Shown here in pieces: positions 17,564 through 25,482 of a stretch of DNA of 49,835 nucleotides (position 1 is its first letter; each line of letters starts with the position of its first letter). The stretch comes from CAIWXH01 sp964555675. GTDB lineage: Bacteria > Chloroflexota > Chloroflexia > Chloroflexales > Chloroflexaceae. The translations under genes and the position numbers were made by a program. Under the pieces are notes generated by a model. That model had not been told where the DNA came from. It saw only the letters and a program-made list of their open reading frames with translations, and did not search any database. The DNA lies in the NCBI GenBank assembly GCA_964555675.1, contig CAZKTU010000020.1, positions 1-49,835 on the forward strand, given 5' to 3'.

Positions 17564-18358
17564 CTATGTGTCCTGCAGGCCGTAGCGGATCGCCGAGGCC
17601 GTCTCGGCCCGCGCCAGCTCGAGCCTGATCAGCCACTGCCGCGGGTCGGCGTCGAAGCGCTCGAGCCAGGCCTGCGCGCCGCCGAGGGCGGCAACCTCGT
17701 CCCCGTAGCGGTCCATGGTCTCGAACTCCATTCCCTCTGTCTCCAGGTAGCTCAAACTCAGCCCGGCAGCCCGGCAGATCAATGGCCAGCTGCAGTCGCT
17801 GCCTACCGTATCGTCGTCGCAGCGCTCGACAATCAGGGCTGCGGCCCGGTGCGAGAGGCCCCGGCAGGCCGTCATAACGTCCCAGGGCAGTCCGCTGGCA
17901 AGGGCGAAGCCGTGGTTGGCGATCGCCTCGGTGTCGCGCTGGGCGCGCGGATGGCTGGCGAAGGCCCGCGCCGTGCGCCCAAACACAGTACAATCGTAGG
18001 CGGCGGCGTTGCCCAGGGCCTCGCGCATCTCCTGCGGGTAGAACTCGGCCCAATGCAGGGCGCGATCGAGGTCGCAGAAGAGGTATTGCTCGCCTTCTGG
18101 CCACGCCTCGACGGCCGCGCCCAGGGCGGCACGTCGCCAGAGACCGAGGTGCATGTGTCCGACCGGCAGAGCCGGGTCGCCGCGTCGCGCCGTCGCCCCG
18201 TAGCGCGCGAGGAGGCCCTCTGTCGTCTGGACCGTCTGTGCGGTCAGGAAGACCGCTACACCGTCGAACAGCCCCGCCAGGGCCGGCAGTATGCGCGCCA
18301 GCTGCTCGAGCTGGCGTCCGTCCGGGTCGTGGTGAGTCGAGGCCAGCACCGTCCGCAT
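17564..18358 (-). CDS. Uncharacterised protein, possible nucleotide-sugar transferase fold
   Basis: A 264-residue soluble protein that I do not recognise firmly. The start MRTVLASTHHDP follows GGAGGAG by 5 bases and is preferred over the longer open frame to 19168, which runs through a minisatellite and the next gene. GEQYLFCDLDRALHWAEFYP could be the DxD motif of a GT-A glycosyltransferase, and GLFDGVAVFLTAQT resembles a Rossmann strand-turn near the N-terminus. RDTEAIANHGFALAS and TVGSDCSWPLICRAAG follow. Codon use matches the neighbours. About 200 bases without a recognisable gene separate its stop codon from the DHDPS-family gene. Confidence 0.7.
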   Translation of the reverse strand: MRTVLASTHHDPDGRQLEQLARILPALAGLFDGVAVFLTAQTVQTTEGLLARYGATARRGDPALPVGHMHLGLWRRAALGAAVEAWPEGEQYLFCDLDRALHWAEFYPQEMREALGNAAAYDCTVFGRTARAFASHPRAQRDTEAIANHGFALASGLPWDVMTACRGLSHRAAALIVERCDDDTVGSDCSWPLICRAAGLSLSYLETEGMEFETMDRYGDEVAALGGAQAWLERFDADPRQWLIRLELARAETASAIRYGLQDT

Positions 18359-18388
18359 GGTTCTCCTCCAGCTGAGCGAGGCACAATG

Positions 18389-18417
18389 ACAGAGCCCCGG
18401 CATTGCCGGGGCTCTGT
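18389..18417 (-). promoter_or_regulatory. Strong hairpin in the 5' leader of the uncharacterised gene
   Basis: ACAGAGCCCCGG (18389-18400) pairs perfectly with CCGGGGCTCTGT (18406-18417) across the loop CATTG, 31 bases upstream of the minus-strand ATG at 18358. There is no T-tract on either side. It could be a transcription attenuator, a read-through terminator from the minisatellite side, or an RNA stabiliser. Confidence 0.55.
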
Positions 18418-18514
18418 CCACTGTTGGTTGGGGCGGTCGGAGCACTTGCGTAGCAACGTACTGGTTTTTTGGGTCAAGTAGTGCGTCTGACTCGCCGGTG
18501 CAGCCGGGCTTGCT

Positions 18515-18700
18515 AGGATGTGGCTGCGATGTTGGGCTAGGATGCTGGTGCGACGTCGTGCTGCGATGCTGGTGCGATGTCGTGTTGCGATGCTGGTGCG
18601 TCGTTGGGGCTGCGGTGGTGGAATGACGTTGTGCTGAGACGGTGCTGCGATGTTCTGCTGCGATGCTGGTGCGATGTCGTGCTAGAACGGTGCTGCGGTG
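18515..18700 (-). repeat. Degenerate 24-bp minisatellite
   Basis: The minus strand is built from degenerate 24-base units, each made of two 12-base halves around a CATCGCA(A/G)CA core. The two clearest adjacent units are at 18545-18568 and 18569-18592 and differ at 2 positions. Flanking units are more diverged. The stretch stays open in one frame as a His/Thr/Ser-rich sequence but has no start signal. The 533-bp region 18359-18891 holds nothing else beyond the hairpin at 18389-18417. Confidence 0.7.
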
Positions 18701-18891
18701 TGGCTGCGTCTCCCGAAAAGTCAGTCCGGCCATCCCATTGAACAGTGGTGAGCGGTTGGTCTGGGGTGTTAGGAAGGTGTGTCGCTCACGTGAGTAGCAT
18801 AGCATTCGCCCGAGGGGGATACAATGACGCATGGGTATGCCCATGAGCGTTCCGTGGGTACTATGCCAGTCACCCCTTAAAGTACCAGCGG

Positions 18892-19746
18892 TCACACCTG
18901 GCCGCGCGCCGCCGCCACAAAGCGCCTCACTCTGGCGACATCGACGGGGTTGGCGATCTCGCCATCCTCTTTGATGCTGCTGCCCACGATCACGCCGTCT
19001 GCTACCTCCATAAAGGCTCCGATGTTCGCCTCCGAGGTGCCCGAGCCGAGCAGGATCGGCGTGTCGCCCGCCATGCGTTTGGCCTGGCGGACTTTCTCCA
19101 GGTCGGGCGCGTCGCCGGTCATCCGTCCGGAGATGATCATGGCGTCGGCGCCGAAGAAGCGCGTCCACTCGATGTGTGTCTCCAGGTCGATTCCGGGGAA
19201 GCGCACGGAGTGCTTCTTGTCGACATCGGCAAAGATCTTGATGTGCCCGGCGTGGAGCTCTTGCCGACGGCGCATGAGGTCTGCGGCGCAGCCCTCGTCC
19301 CAGCTGCCCGCGTCCCAGACCCCTGCGCCGGTGAACATGCAGACCCGAATAAAGCTTGCCCCAGCGGCGATGGCGATGCCGAGCAGGGCGACGCCCCCGT
19401 TATGCACCAGATTGATGCCGAGGGGTAGTTCGGGCACGGCCTCGCGCACTGCTCGGGCTACGACGGCGTGGGCTGCGATGCTCTCGGGCTGCACGTGGGG
19501 GCCCGCCCTGAAGGGCACATCCCACATATTCTCGACGATTAGCCCATGGCACCCGCCCTGGGCCAGGGCGGTCGCGTCGCGGCGAGCCTGCTCGATAATC
19601 GTCTCCATGCCGTAGCCTGTGTAGCCGGGCGCGCCGGGCAGGGGCCAGCAGTGGACCATGCCGATCACCGGCTTGTTGACCCCGAAGATAGCGCGCAGGT
19701 CTTTGATCCGCAACCCGTCAAGATATTCCTTCCAGGCAGGGGCCAT
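18892..19746 (-). CDS. BtpA/SgcQ family TIM-barrel protein
   Basis: A 284-residue protein of the BtpA/SgcQ family. Typical features are KPVIGMVHCWPLPGAPGY near the N-terminus, GLIVENMWDVPF, PLGINLVHNGG, IFADVDKKHS and a C-terminal phosphate-binding barrel end (LLGSGTSEANI, DGVIVGSSIKEDG). BtpA was linked to photosystem I accumulation in cyanobacteria; SgcQ is encoded in a sugar operon. The biochemical activity is not established. The ATG at 19746 lies 8 bases after GGAGC. The 5' neighbour on the same strand, 78 bp away, is a PfkB sugar kinase, so a two-gene sugar or nucleoside unit is likely, as seen for SgcQ-like genes elsewhere. Confidence 0.9.
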   Translation of the reverse strand: MAPAWKEYLDGLRIKDLRAIFGVNKPVIGMVHCWPLPGAPGYTGYGMETIIEQARRDATALAQGGCHGLIVENMWDVPFRAGPHVQPESIAAHAVVARAVREAVPELPLGINLVHNGGVALLGIAIAAGASFIRVCMFTGAGVWDAGSWDEGCAADLMRRRQELHAGHIKIFADVDKKHSVRFPGIDLETHIEWTRFFGADAMIISGRMTGDAPDLEKVRQAKRMAGDTPILLGSGTSEANIGAFMEVADGVIVGSSIKEDGEIANPVDVARVRRFVAAARGQV

Positions 19747-19824
19747 GGAAATTGCTCCGTTCCAGCGCATCTTTTTTGCGCGATCCTGCGTTTGTATCTG
19801 CAGAGTCCGTACGCCACAATACAG

Positions 19825-20790
19825 TCAGGCTGGTGCGATCAGGTGGTGCAGCCTCACGTCCAGACGCGCGGCGAGCTCCGAGCGGGTCGGCAGCGCATCG
19901 GCGGCGCCCGCTCGGGTTGCCGTCAGGGCGCCGATCAGGTTTGCCAGAGCCGCCCGCGACGACAGCTCGGCGCCGCGCAGCAGCGCCCACGCGTAGCCCG
20001 CGGCGAAGGCATCGCCGCAGCCGTTGGTGTCTACGACAGACACGGCCGGCGGCAGTACGTCGAGGCGGGCGGCGCCCTCGGCCACACTACAGCCCTGGGC
20101 GCCCCGCTTGACGGCTACGTGGCGGGTCCCCGCCGCGATCAGGCGGTCGATTCCCTGGTGGATGCTCATTTCCGGCAGCAGGGCGCGCAGCTCGTCCTCG
20201 TTCATCGTCAGCAGCCAGAGCCGCGGCGCGAGACCGAGCAGCAGCTGATGGGCCGCCCTGATCGTCGGAAGACAGAGGTCGAGGGCCACCGGCACGCCCT
20301 GCGCGGCGGCCAAGTCAATCGCCCGCAGGGCCGCCTGCTGCTGCGGCCCCTCGAGTAGCGCATGCCCACACACGAACAGCAACCGACACTCCTGCAGAAG
20401 CAGCCCGCTGATCGCCGCAGGGTCGCAGCGCACATTGGCTCCCCGAAAGCTGACGAAGGTGCGCTGGCCGCCCCCGCTCACCATCACCCCACAGAGCCCC
20501 GTCGCCGTTGTCGGGTCGCTCTGGATGTGGCTCAGGTCGACCCCGGCCCGGCGGGCCGCGCGCAGCGCCACCTCGGCGGCAGGGTCCTTGCCCACTCGTC
20601 CCGCCAGGCGGGCCTGGGCCCCGAGGCGAGACAGGGCGACGGCTGTGTTGACGCCCGCCCCGCCACTATTCCAGCGCAGCTCTTGCACCGCCACATCATC
20701 CCCCTCGCGCGGGAAGCCGGTCATCGCAAAGGTCAGATCCGCGTTCAGGTCGCCAATCACCGTAATGACGCGAGGCTGCTCTGGCTCCAT
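19825..20790 (-). CDS. PfkB-family carbohydrate kinase
   Basis: A 321-residue ribokinase-fold sugar or nucleoside kinase. The N-terminal signature is ITVIGDLNADLTF, with the substrate lid and Gly-Gly motif WNSGGAGVNTAVALSRLG. The C-terminal ATP/anion-hole motif is DTNGCGDAFAAGY, with the catalytic Asp in GD. It phosphorylates a hydroxymethyl group of a sugar; the substrate is not deducible. The first gene of a pair with the BtpA/SgcQ-like protein. No strong Shine-Dalgarno sequence precedes the ATG. Its promoter overlaps that of the divergent hybrid histidine kinase. Confidence 0.9.
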   Translation of the reverse strand: MEPEQPRVITVIGDLNADLTFAMTGFPREGDDVAVQELRWNSGGAGVNTAVALSRLGAQARLAGRVGKDPAAEVALRAARRAGVDLSHIQSDPTTATGLCGVMVSGGGQRTFVSFRGANVRCDPAAISGLLLQECRLLFVCGHALLEGPQQQAALRAIDLAAAQGVPVALDLCLPTIRAAHQLLLGLAPRLWLLTMNEDELRALLPEMSIHQGIDRLIAAGTRHVAVKRGAQGCSVAEGAARLDVLPPAVSVVDTNGCGDAFAAGYAWALLRGAELSSRAALANLIGALTATRAGAADALPTRSELAARLDVRLHHLIAPA

Positions 20791-20842
20791 TGGATTGCTT
20801 GCTTATCGCTGGGGTGAGCGCCCGAGGTTGCCACAAGTGACC

Positions 20843-20872
20843 TTGCCAGCGCCCACGGCGTCAGTGTACAAT
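20843..20872 (+). promoter_or_regulatory. Promoter of the hybrid sensor kinase
   Basis: TTGCCA (20843-20848), 18 bases, TACAAT (20867-20872). The start would be near 20879, giving a leader of about 47 nt. A TATAAT at 20880-20885 is another possible -10 but lacks a -35. Confidence 0.6.
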
Positions 20873-20891
20873 TGACGACTATAATCGGCAA
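20863..20891 (-). promoter_or_regulatory. Promoter of pfkB-type kinase, overlapping the divergent promoter
   Basis: On the minus strand TTGCCG (20886-20891), 17 bases, TACACT (20863-20868). The -10 hexamer shares 20867-20868 with the -10 of the opposite promoter, so polymerase can occupy only one direction at a time. Confidence 0.55.
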
Positions 20892-20925
20892 ATTTGCGCT
20901 CTCATCGACGCGCGCCGCCCCTCCT

Positions 20926-23349
20926 ATGGAAGAGATCCTGATTATTGACGATAGTGAGCAGATCACGGGCCTTCTGGCTAACTACGTGCTGCCCGAGCTT
21001 GGCTATGTTCCCGTCGTCGCTCACACTGGCCGCCAGGGTCTCCAGCGCCTACGCTCCAAGCTCCCCGACCTGATCCTGCTCGATCTGCAGCTGCCCGATA
21101 TCAGCGGGCTCGACCTGTTGCGCCTGCTCGCCCAGGAGGGGTACGACGTCCCGGTGATTCTGATGACGGCCCACGGCTCAGAGAATATCGCCGTCGAGGC
21201 CTTCAGGCTGGGGGCGCGCAACTACCTGATCAAACCCTTCTCGGACACCGAGGCGCGCGGGGTGATCGACCAGGCCCTGCGCGAGCGCCGCCTCCGCCGC
21301 GATAAGGAGCGCCTGACTAGTACGCTCCAGCAGCGCGTGCAAGAGCTGACGGTGCTCTACCGGATCGGCAAGTCGGTCACCGGCCTGATGGACCAGGAGC
21401 AGCTGCTCGAACGGATCGTCGAGGCGAGCGTCTATATCACCCAGGCCGAGGAGGGCTTCCTGCTGCTGCACGACTTCGAGCAGAGCGAGCTCTATCTGCG
21501 CGCCGCCAAGAATCTCGGCGAGCAGCGCGCCCAGAGCCTGCGCATCCCCGTCGACGATACGCTCGCCGGCCAGGTGGTGCGCACCGGCAAGCCCATTCGC
21601 CTCGATCAGGTCAGGGCCGGGACTGCCCTCAAGGTCAAAACCGACTTCCTGGTGCGGGCGATCCTCCAGGTGCCCCTGATGGTGGGCGACCAGGTGATCG
21701 GCGTACTCGCCGTCGATAATCGCCAGTCAGACCGCCCGTTCTCGGAGAATGACCAGTACCTGCTCGCCACCCTCGCCGACTATGCGGCGATTGCGATCGA
21801 GAACGCCCGGCTCTACGAGCAGGTCAAGCAGTCGGAGCAGCGCTACAGGGATCTGTTCGCCAACGCCTACGACCTGATCTTCATGCTCGACCGCGAGCTG
21901 AAGATCACGAGCATCAACAATGTCGGCCAGCAGCTGACCGGCTACCCCGTCGAAGAGCTGACCGGCCGCCCGCTCTGGGCCCTCTGCTCGCCCGAGTCGT
22001 GGAAGACCGCCGAGCCGGTGCTGCGCGAGCTGCTCCAGGGCCGCGGGGTTCAGCCCTTCGAGCTCGAGCTCTTGCGGCGCGACCAGGAGCAAGTCTTCCT
22101 CGAGGTCTCGGCCCAGGTGATGCTCAACGGCAGCGGGGTGAAGGGTGTACACTGCATTGCCCGCAACCTGACGGACCGCCGGCGCCTCGAGCAGCAGCTC
22201 ATCCAGTCCGAGAAGCTCTCGGCGATTGGCCAGTTGGTGGCCGGCGTGGCGCACGAGCTGAACAACCCGCTCACCAGCGTCAGCGGCTACGCCCAGCTGC
22301 TGCTGCGCGACCAGCGCCTGCCCGAAGAGCCGCGGCAGGATATCGAGCAGATCCACGCCCAGTCCGAGCGGGCCGCCAAGATCGTCCAGAACCTGCTGAT
22401 CTTTGCGCGCGAGCATAAGCCCGAGCGGCGCATGGTGGTGATCAACGACGCCCTGCGCAGTGCCCTGGCGCTCCAGAGTTACCAGCTCAAGGTCGACAAT
22501 ATCGGGGTCGCCCTCGACCTCGAGCCCAACCTGCCGGCCACGACGGCCGACCCGCACCAGCTGCAGCAGGTCTTCCTGAACCTGATCACCAATGCTCGCC
22601 ACGCCATGGTCGAGAAGGGCGGGCGCGGCATGCTCACCCTGCGCACGAGCGTCGCCCCCGCCCCCGACGGTAGTGAAGCGATCCGAGTGGAGATTGGCGA
22701 CAGCGGCGTCGGCATCCCCGAGTGGAATTTGAAGAAGATCTTCAACCCGTTCTTCACAACCAAGCCGGTCGGCCAGGGCACCGGGCTGGGCCTCTCGATC
22801 TGCTTCGGCATCGTGAGGGAGCACGAAGGCCAGATCTGGGCCGAGAGCCAGCAGGGCCTGGGCACCAGGGTCTATCTCTCGCTGCCCCTGCGCGTCCAGG
22901 GGGATACCGAGACGAGCCTGCCCGCCCCCAGCCGCGGCGCGTCTGAGGAGCCTGAGAGCGCGCTGAACGTGCTGGTGGTGGACGACGAGGAGCCTGTGGT
23001 GCGCCTGATGGCCCGGCTGCTGCGCGACCTCGGCCATCGCTCGACGGTGGTGACCAGTGGCGAGGCCGCCCTCCAGGCCCTGGGCCGCGAGCCGTTCGAC
23101 CTCATCCTGTGTGATGTGAAGATGCCGGGGCTCAACGGCTTCGAGCTGGCCTCGGCTATCCGCGAGCGCGACCCCGACCTGGCTGACAGGCTGATCTTCA
23201 TCACGGGCGACACCCTCAGCCACACCACGCGCACCTCGCTCGAGCAGAGCGGGAACCTCTTCTTGGCGAAGCCCTTCTCGATCGAGCAGCTCGAGGGCGC
23301 CCTGCAGAGCATCACCAGACGCCGCTCGATCGGCTCCAACAAACCATAG
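20926..23349 (+). CDS. Hybrid sensor histidine kinase (REC-GAF-PAS-HisKA-HATPase-REC)
   Basis: An 807-residue soluble sensor kinase with no membrane segment. In order: receiver domain (ILIIDDSEQ, phospho-Asp53 in LILLDLQLPD, lysine in NYLIKPF), GAF domain (~residues 150-300), PAS domain (~310-425, YRDLFANAYDLIFMLD), HisKA with His443 in GVAHELNNPLTS, HATPase (NLITNARHA, DSGVGIP, GTGLGLSICFGI) and a second receiver (Asp730 in LILCDVKMPG). It would sense a cytoplasmic ligand or redox state and relay phosphate to its own receiver or to a partner. The frame opens upstream at 20872, but that codon lies in the promoter. ATG 20926 begins the receiver domain exactly. No Shine-Dalgarno sequence is evident and no response regulator gene is adjacent. 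Confidence 0.93.
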   Translation: MEEILIIDDSEQITGLLANYVLPELGYVPVVAHTGRQGLQRLRSKLPDLILLDLQLPDISGLDLLRLLAQEGYDVPVILMTAHGSENIAVEAFRLGARNYLIKPFSDTEARGVIDQALRERRLRRDKERLTSTLQQRVQELTVLYRIGKSVTGLMDQEQLLERIVEASVYITQAEEGFLLLHDFEQSELYLRAAKNLGEQRAQSLRIPVDDTLAGQVVRTGKPIRLDQVRAGTALKVKTDFLVRAILQVPLMVGDQVIGVLAVDNRQSDRPFSENDQYLLATLADYAAIAIENARLYEQVKQSEQRYRDLFANAYDLIFMLDRELKITSINNVGQQLTGYPVEELTGRPLWALCSPESWKTAEPVLRELLQGRGVQPFELELLRRDQEQVFLEVSAQVMLNGSGVKGVHCIARNLTDRRRLEQQLIQSEKLSAIGQLVAGVAHELNNPLTSVSGYAQLLLRDQRLPEEPRQDIEQIHAQSERAAKIVQNLLIFAREHKPERRMVVINDALRSALALQSYQLKVDNIGVALDLEPNLPATTADPHQLQQVFLNLITNARHAMVEKGGRGMLTLRTSVAPAPDGSEAIRVEIGDSGVGIPEWNLKKIFNPFFTTKPVGQGTGLGLSICFGIVREHEGQIWAESQQGLGTRVYLSLPLRVQGDTETSLPAPSRGASEEPESALNVLVVDDEEPVVRLMARLLRDLGHRSTVVTSGEAALQALGREPFDLILCDVKMPGLNGFELASAIRERDPDLADRLIFITGDTLSHTTRTSLEQSGNLFLAKPFSIEQLEGALQSITRRRSIGSNKP

Positions 23350-23431
23350 CCCAACTTATGGTATGGTAGAGGGTAAGCCATCCGGCCGTCCTGGCCTGGG
23401 ATGTGAACGTGCTTACCCCAGGGAAGGCTCT

Positions 23432-24349
23432 GTGGATAGGTTTACCGCACAGGCGGTCGCGGCAATCGCTGAGGATAGCGTCTCGGGCGCCGTCGAGATT
23501 GCCGAGAAGAGCGCCGAGGTCCTACAACGCCTTGTCCGCACCGACCAGTCAGACCAGATCGACGAGCTGCGGCAGCGCCTGCTTGAGCTGAGTTGGGCGC
23601 TGATCCGCGCCCACCCGACCATGGCGCCCCTGGTCAACCTGGTGAATGGCGTCCTCTGGACGCTTGATGAAGCTCACGATCCCGAGGCGGCTCGCCGCGC
23701 TGTGGCCGAGGCCACGGGCGACTTCAAGCGCCGGTTGCGGGTCCACGAGGCGGCCATCGCCGAGACCGCGTTGCGCCTGATCCCGGACGACGGCCAGGTC
23801 TTGACCAATGGGCGCAGCACGACGGTGCGGGCGGCCCTGCGCCACGCCCAGCGGGCCGGCAGGCGCTTCCGGGTGGTCTGTGCCGAGGGGCGCCCGGCCT
23901 GCGAGGGGCGGACTCTGGCCGCCGAGTTGGCCGCCGGAGGAATCGTCGTAACCCTGGTGATCGACGCTCTCGCGGTCGCCCTGGCCGGCGAGTCGCAGCT
24001 CGTCCTGGTCGGCGCCGACCATCTCGGCGGCTACGGCCTGGTGAACAAGGTCGGCACCTACGGCATCGCCCTCGCGGCCCAGGCCAGCGGCGTGCCCATG
24101 TACGCCCTCTGTGGCAGCGAGAAGTTCTTGCCCCCGGGCTTCGTGCCGCCCGGGCAGGCCCGCTGGCCTGCCGAGCAGGTCTGGCCCGAGGCGCCGGCCG
24201 ACGTGGCGATCACCAATCTCTACTTCGACAGCACGCCCCTGGCTGCCCTGGCGGGCATCGTCACCGAGCAGGGTGTGCAGCCGACGGTCGGGATCGAGGC
24301 CTGGCTGGCGGCCACCAAGCTACATCCGGGGCTCCGGCAGGGCGTGTGA
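23432..24349 (+). CDS. eIF-2B alpha/beta/delta-like protein
   Basis: A 305-residue protein of the eIF-2B/methylthioribose-1-phosphate isomerase/ribose-1,5-bisphosphate isomerase superfamily. An N-terminal helical region (~130 residues) is followed by a Rossmann-like half with RFRVVCAEGRPACEGRTLA and the hallmark LVLVGADHLGGYGLVNKVGT and ALAAQASGVPMYAL. In bacteria and archaea such proteins isomerise phosphorylated pentoses; a translation role is not expected. GTG 23432 follows GGGAAGG; the ATG at 23363 lies in promoter-like sequence (TATGGTATGGTAGAGG). It is transcribed in the same direction as the hybrid kinase and ends convergent with the GT4 gene, 14 bp apart. Confidence 0.85.
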   Translation: MDRFTAQAVAAIAEDSVSGAVEIAEKSAEVLQRLVRTDQSDQIDELRQRLLELSWALIRAHPTMAPLVNLVNGVLWTLDEAHDPEAARRAVAEATGDFKRRLRVHEAAIAETALRLIPDDGQVLTNGRSTTVRAALRHAQRAGRRFRVVCAEGRPACEGRTLAAELAAGGIVVTLVIDALAVALAGESQLVLVGADHLGGYGLVNKVGTYGIALAAQASGVPMYALCGSEKFLPPGFVPPGQARWPAEQVWPEAPADVAITNLYFDSTPLAALAGIVTEQGVQPTVGIEAWLAATKLHPGLRQGV

Positions 24350-24363
24350 GCGGGGCGGCATGA

Positions 24364-25482
24364 TCAGCGCTCGCGGCCGAGCCGGCGGTAGATCGCGAGG
24401 GTTTCGCGCGCGGCGCGGCGCCACGAGAACTGAGCGGCGCGCTCGGGGCCCCGGCGCGACAGATCGGCGCGGGCGGGCTCGTCATCCCAGAGCCGCTTGA
24501 TGGTCGAGGCCCAGGCCGACACATCGTGTGTTGGGACCACGACTGCGGCGTCGCCGACCACCTCGGGCAGGCTGCTCGTGTCGGCCACGACCGTGGGCGC
24601 GCCGCAGGCCAGGGCCTCGAGGGCGGGCAGGCCGAAGCCCTCGTAGAGCGAGGGGTTGAGGTAGAGGCGGCAGGCGTTGTAGAGCCACAGCAGGTCATCG
24701 GAGGCGACGGCGCCGAGAAAGACGACGGCCTCGTCGAGGCGCAGCTCGCGGGCCAGGGCGTAGATCGGCTCGTCGAGCCAGCCGCGCCCGCCGGCGGCCA
24801 CAAGTGTGAGCGGGGCTGCGGGCCGCCGGTCGAGGCAAACCCGCAGGGCGCGCAGGAGAGTCGCGAGGTTCTTGCGCGGCTCGATCGTGCTCATGAAAAG
24901 CAGAAAGTTGCCGGCCGTGAGCTCGCGCCCGTTGATCGTGCGCTGCTCGCCCGGGGCGAGGGCGAGGGGCGCGAAGCGGGGGTCGGCCGCCTCGTAGACG
25001 ACGTCGACGCGCTCGGGCGCCAGGTCGAGCAGCTCGGCGATATCGCGGCGGGTGGCCTCTGAGACGGCGATGACCGCATCGGCGTCGTGGGCGGCCGCGC
25101 GCACCTGGCCGTAGAAGCGGCGGGCGTCGTCGTCGAGGATTTCGGGGAAGTGGATGAAGGCCAGATCGTGGATGGTGATCACCGCGGGGCAGGGCCGGCG
25201 GCGCGGGGCGACGAAGTCGGGGCAGTGAAGCAGGTCGAGGCGGCGGGGCCACAGCTCAACGGGGAGGCTCAGCTGCTCGTAGCGATTGTGGGGCGGGGTG
25301 AGCAGGGCGGCGCGGCGCACATTGGGGGCCACGACAAGGGGCCGGCCCTGGCTATGGTGCTGGAGGGCCACGAAGTCGTCTTCGGGGGCCAGGGGCGCCA
25401 TAGCGCCCAGGAGCTGACGGGTGTACTGGGCGATGCCGCCCTGCCTGTAGGCGTTGAGCCGCGCGTCAATACCGATCCGCAT
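24364..25482 (-). CDS. GT4-family glycosyltransferase
   Basis: A 372-residue GT-B retaining glycosyltransferase. The N-terminal MRIGIDARLNAYRQGGIAQYTRQL is typical of the mannosyltransferase branch. Strand-loop TIHDLAFIHFPE and AVSEATRRDIAELL belong to the acceptor domain. FMSTIEPRKNLATLLRA opens the donor domain, and the EX7E-type motif is in NPSLYEGFGLPALEALACGAP. It transfers a sugar from a nucleotide donor at the cytoplasmic face, probably in polysaccharide assembly. The ATG overlaps the TGA of the upstream gene (TGATG), so the two are translationally coupled. Confidence 0.93.
   Translation of the reverse strand: MRIGIDARLNAYRQGGIAQYTRQLLGAMAPLAPEDDFVALQHHSQGRPLVVAPNVRRAALLTPPHNRYEQLSLPVELWPRRLDLLHCPDFVAPRRRPCPAVITIHDLAFIHFPEILDDDARRFYGQVRAAAHDADAVIAVSEATRRDIAELLDLAPERVDVVYEAADPRFAPLALAPGEQRTINGRELTAGNFLLFMSTIEPRKNLATLLRALRVCLDRRPAAPLTLVAAGGRGWLDEPIYALARELRLDEAVVFLGAVASDDLLWLYNACRLYLNPSLYEGFGLPALEALACGAPTVVADTSSLPEVVGDAAVVVPTHDVSAWASTIKRLWDDEPARADLSRRGPERAAQFSWRRAARETLAIYRRLGRER

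Noticed and set aside
17564..19168. 534-residue version of the uncharacterised protein
   Set aside because: The extension runs through the minisatellite and the antisense of the BtpA-like gene. A strong ribosome-binding site lies at the internal ATG 18358.
20872..20925. TTG start for the hybrid sensor kinase
   Set aside because: The codon overlaps the -10 element, and the added residues precede the receiver domain without similarity to it.
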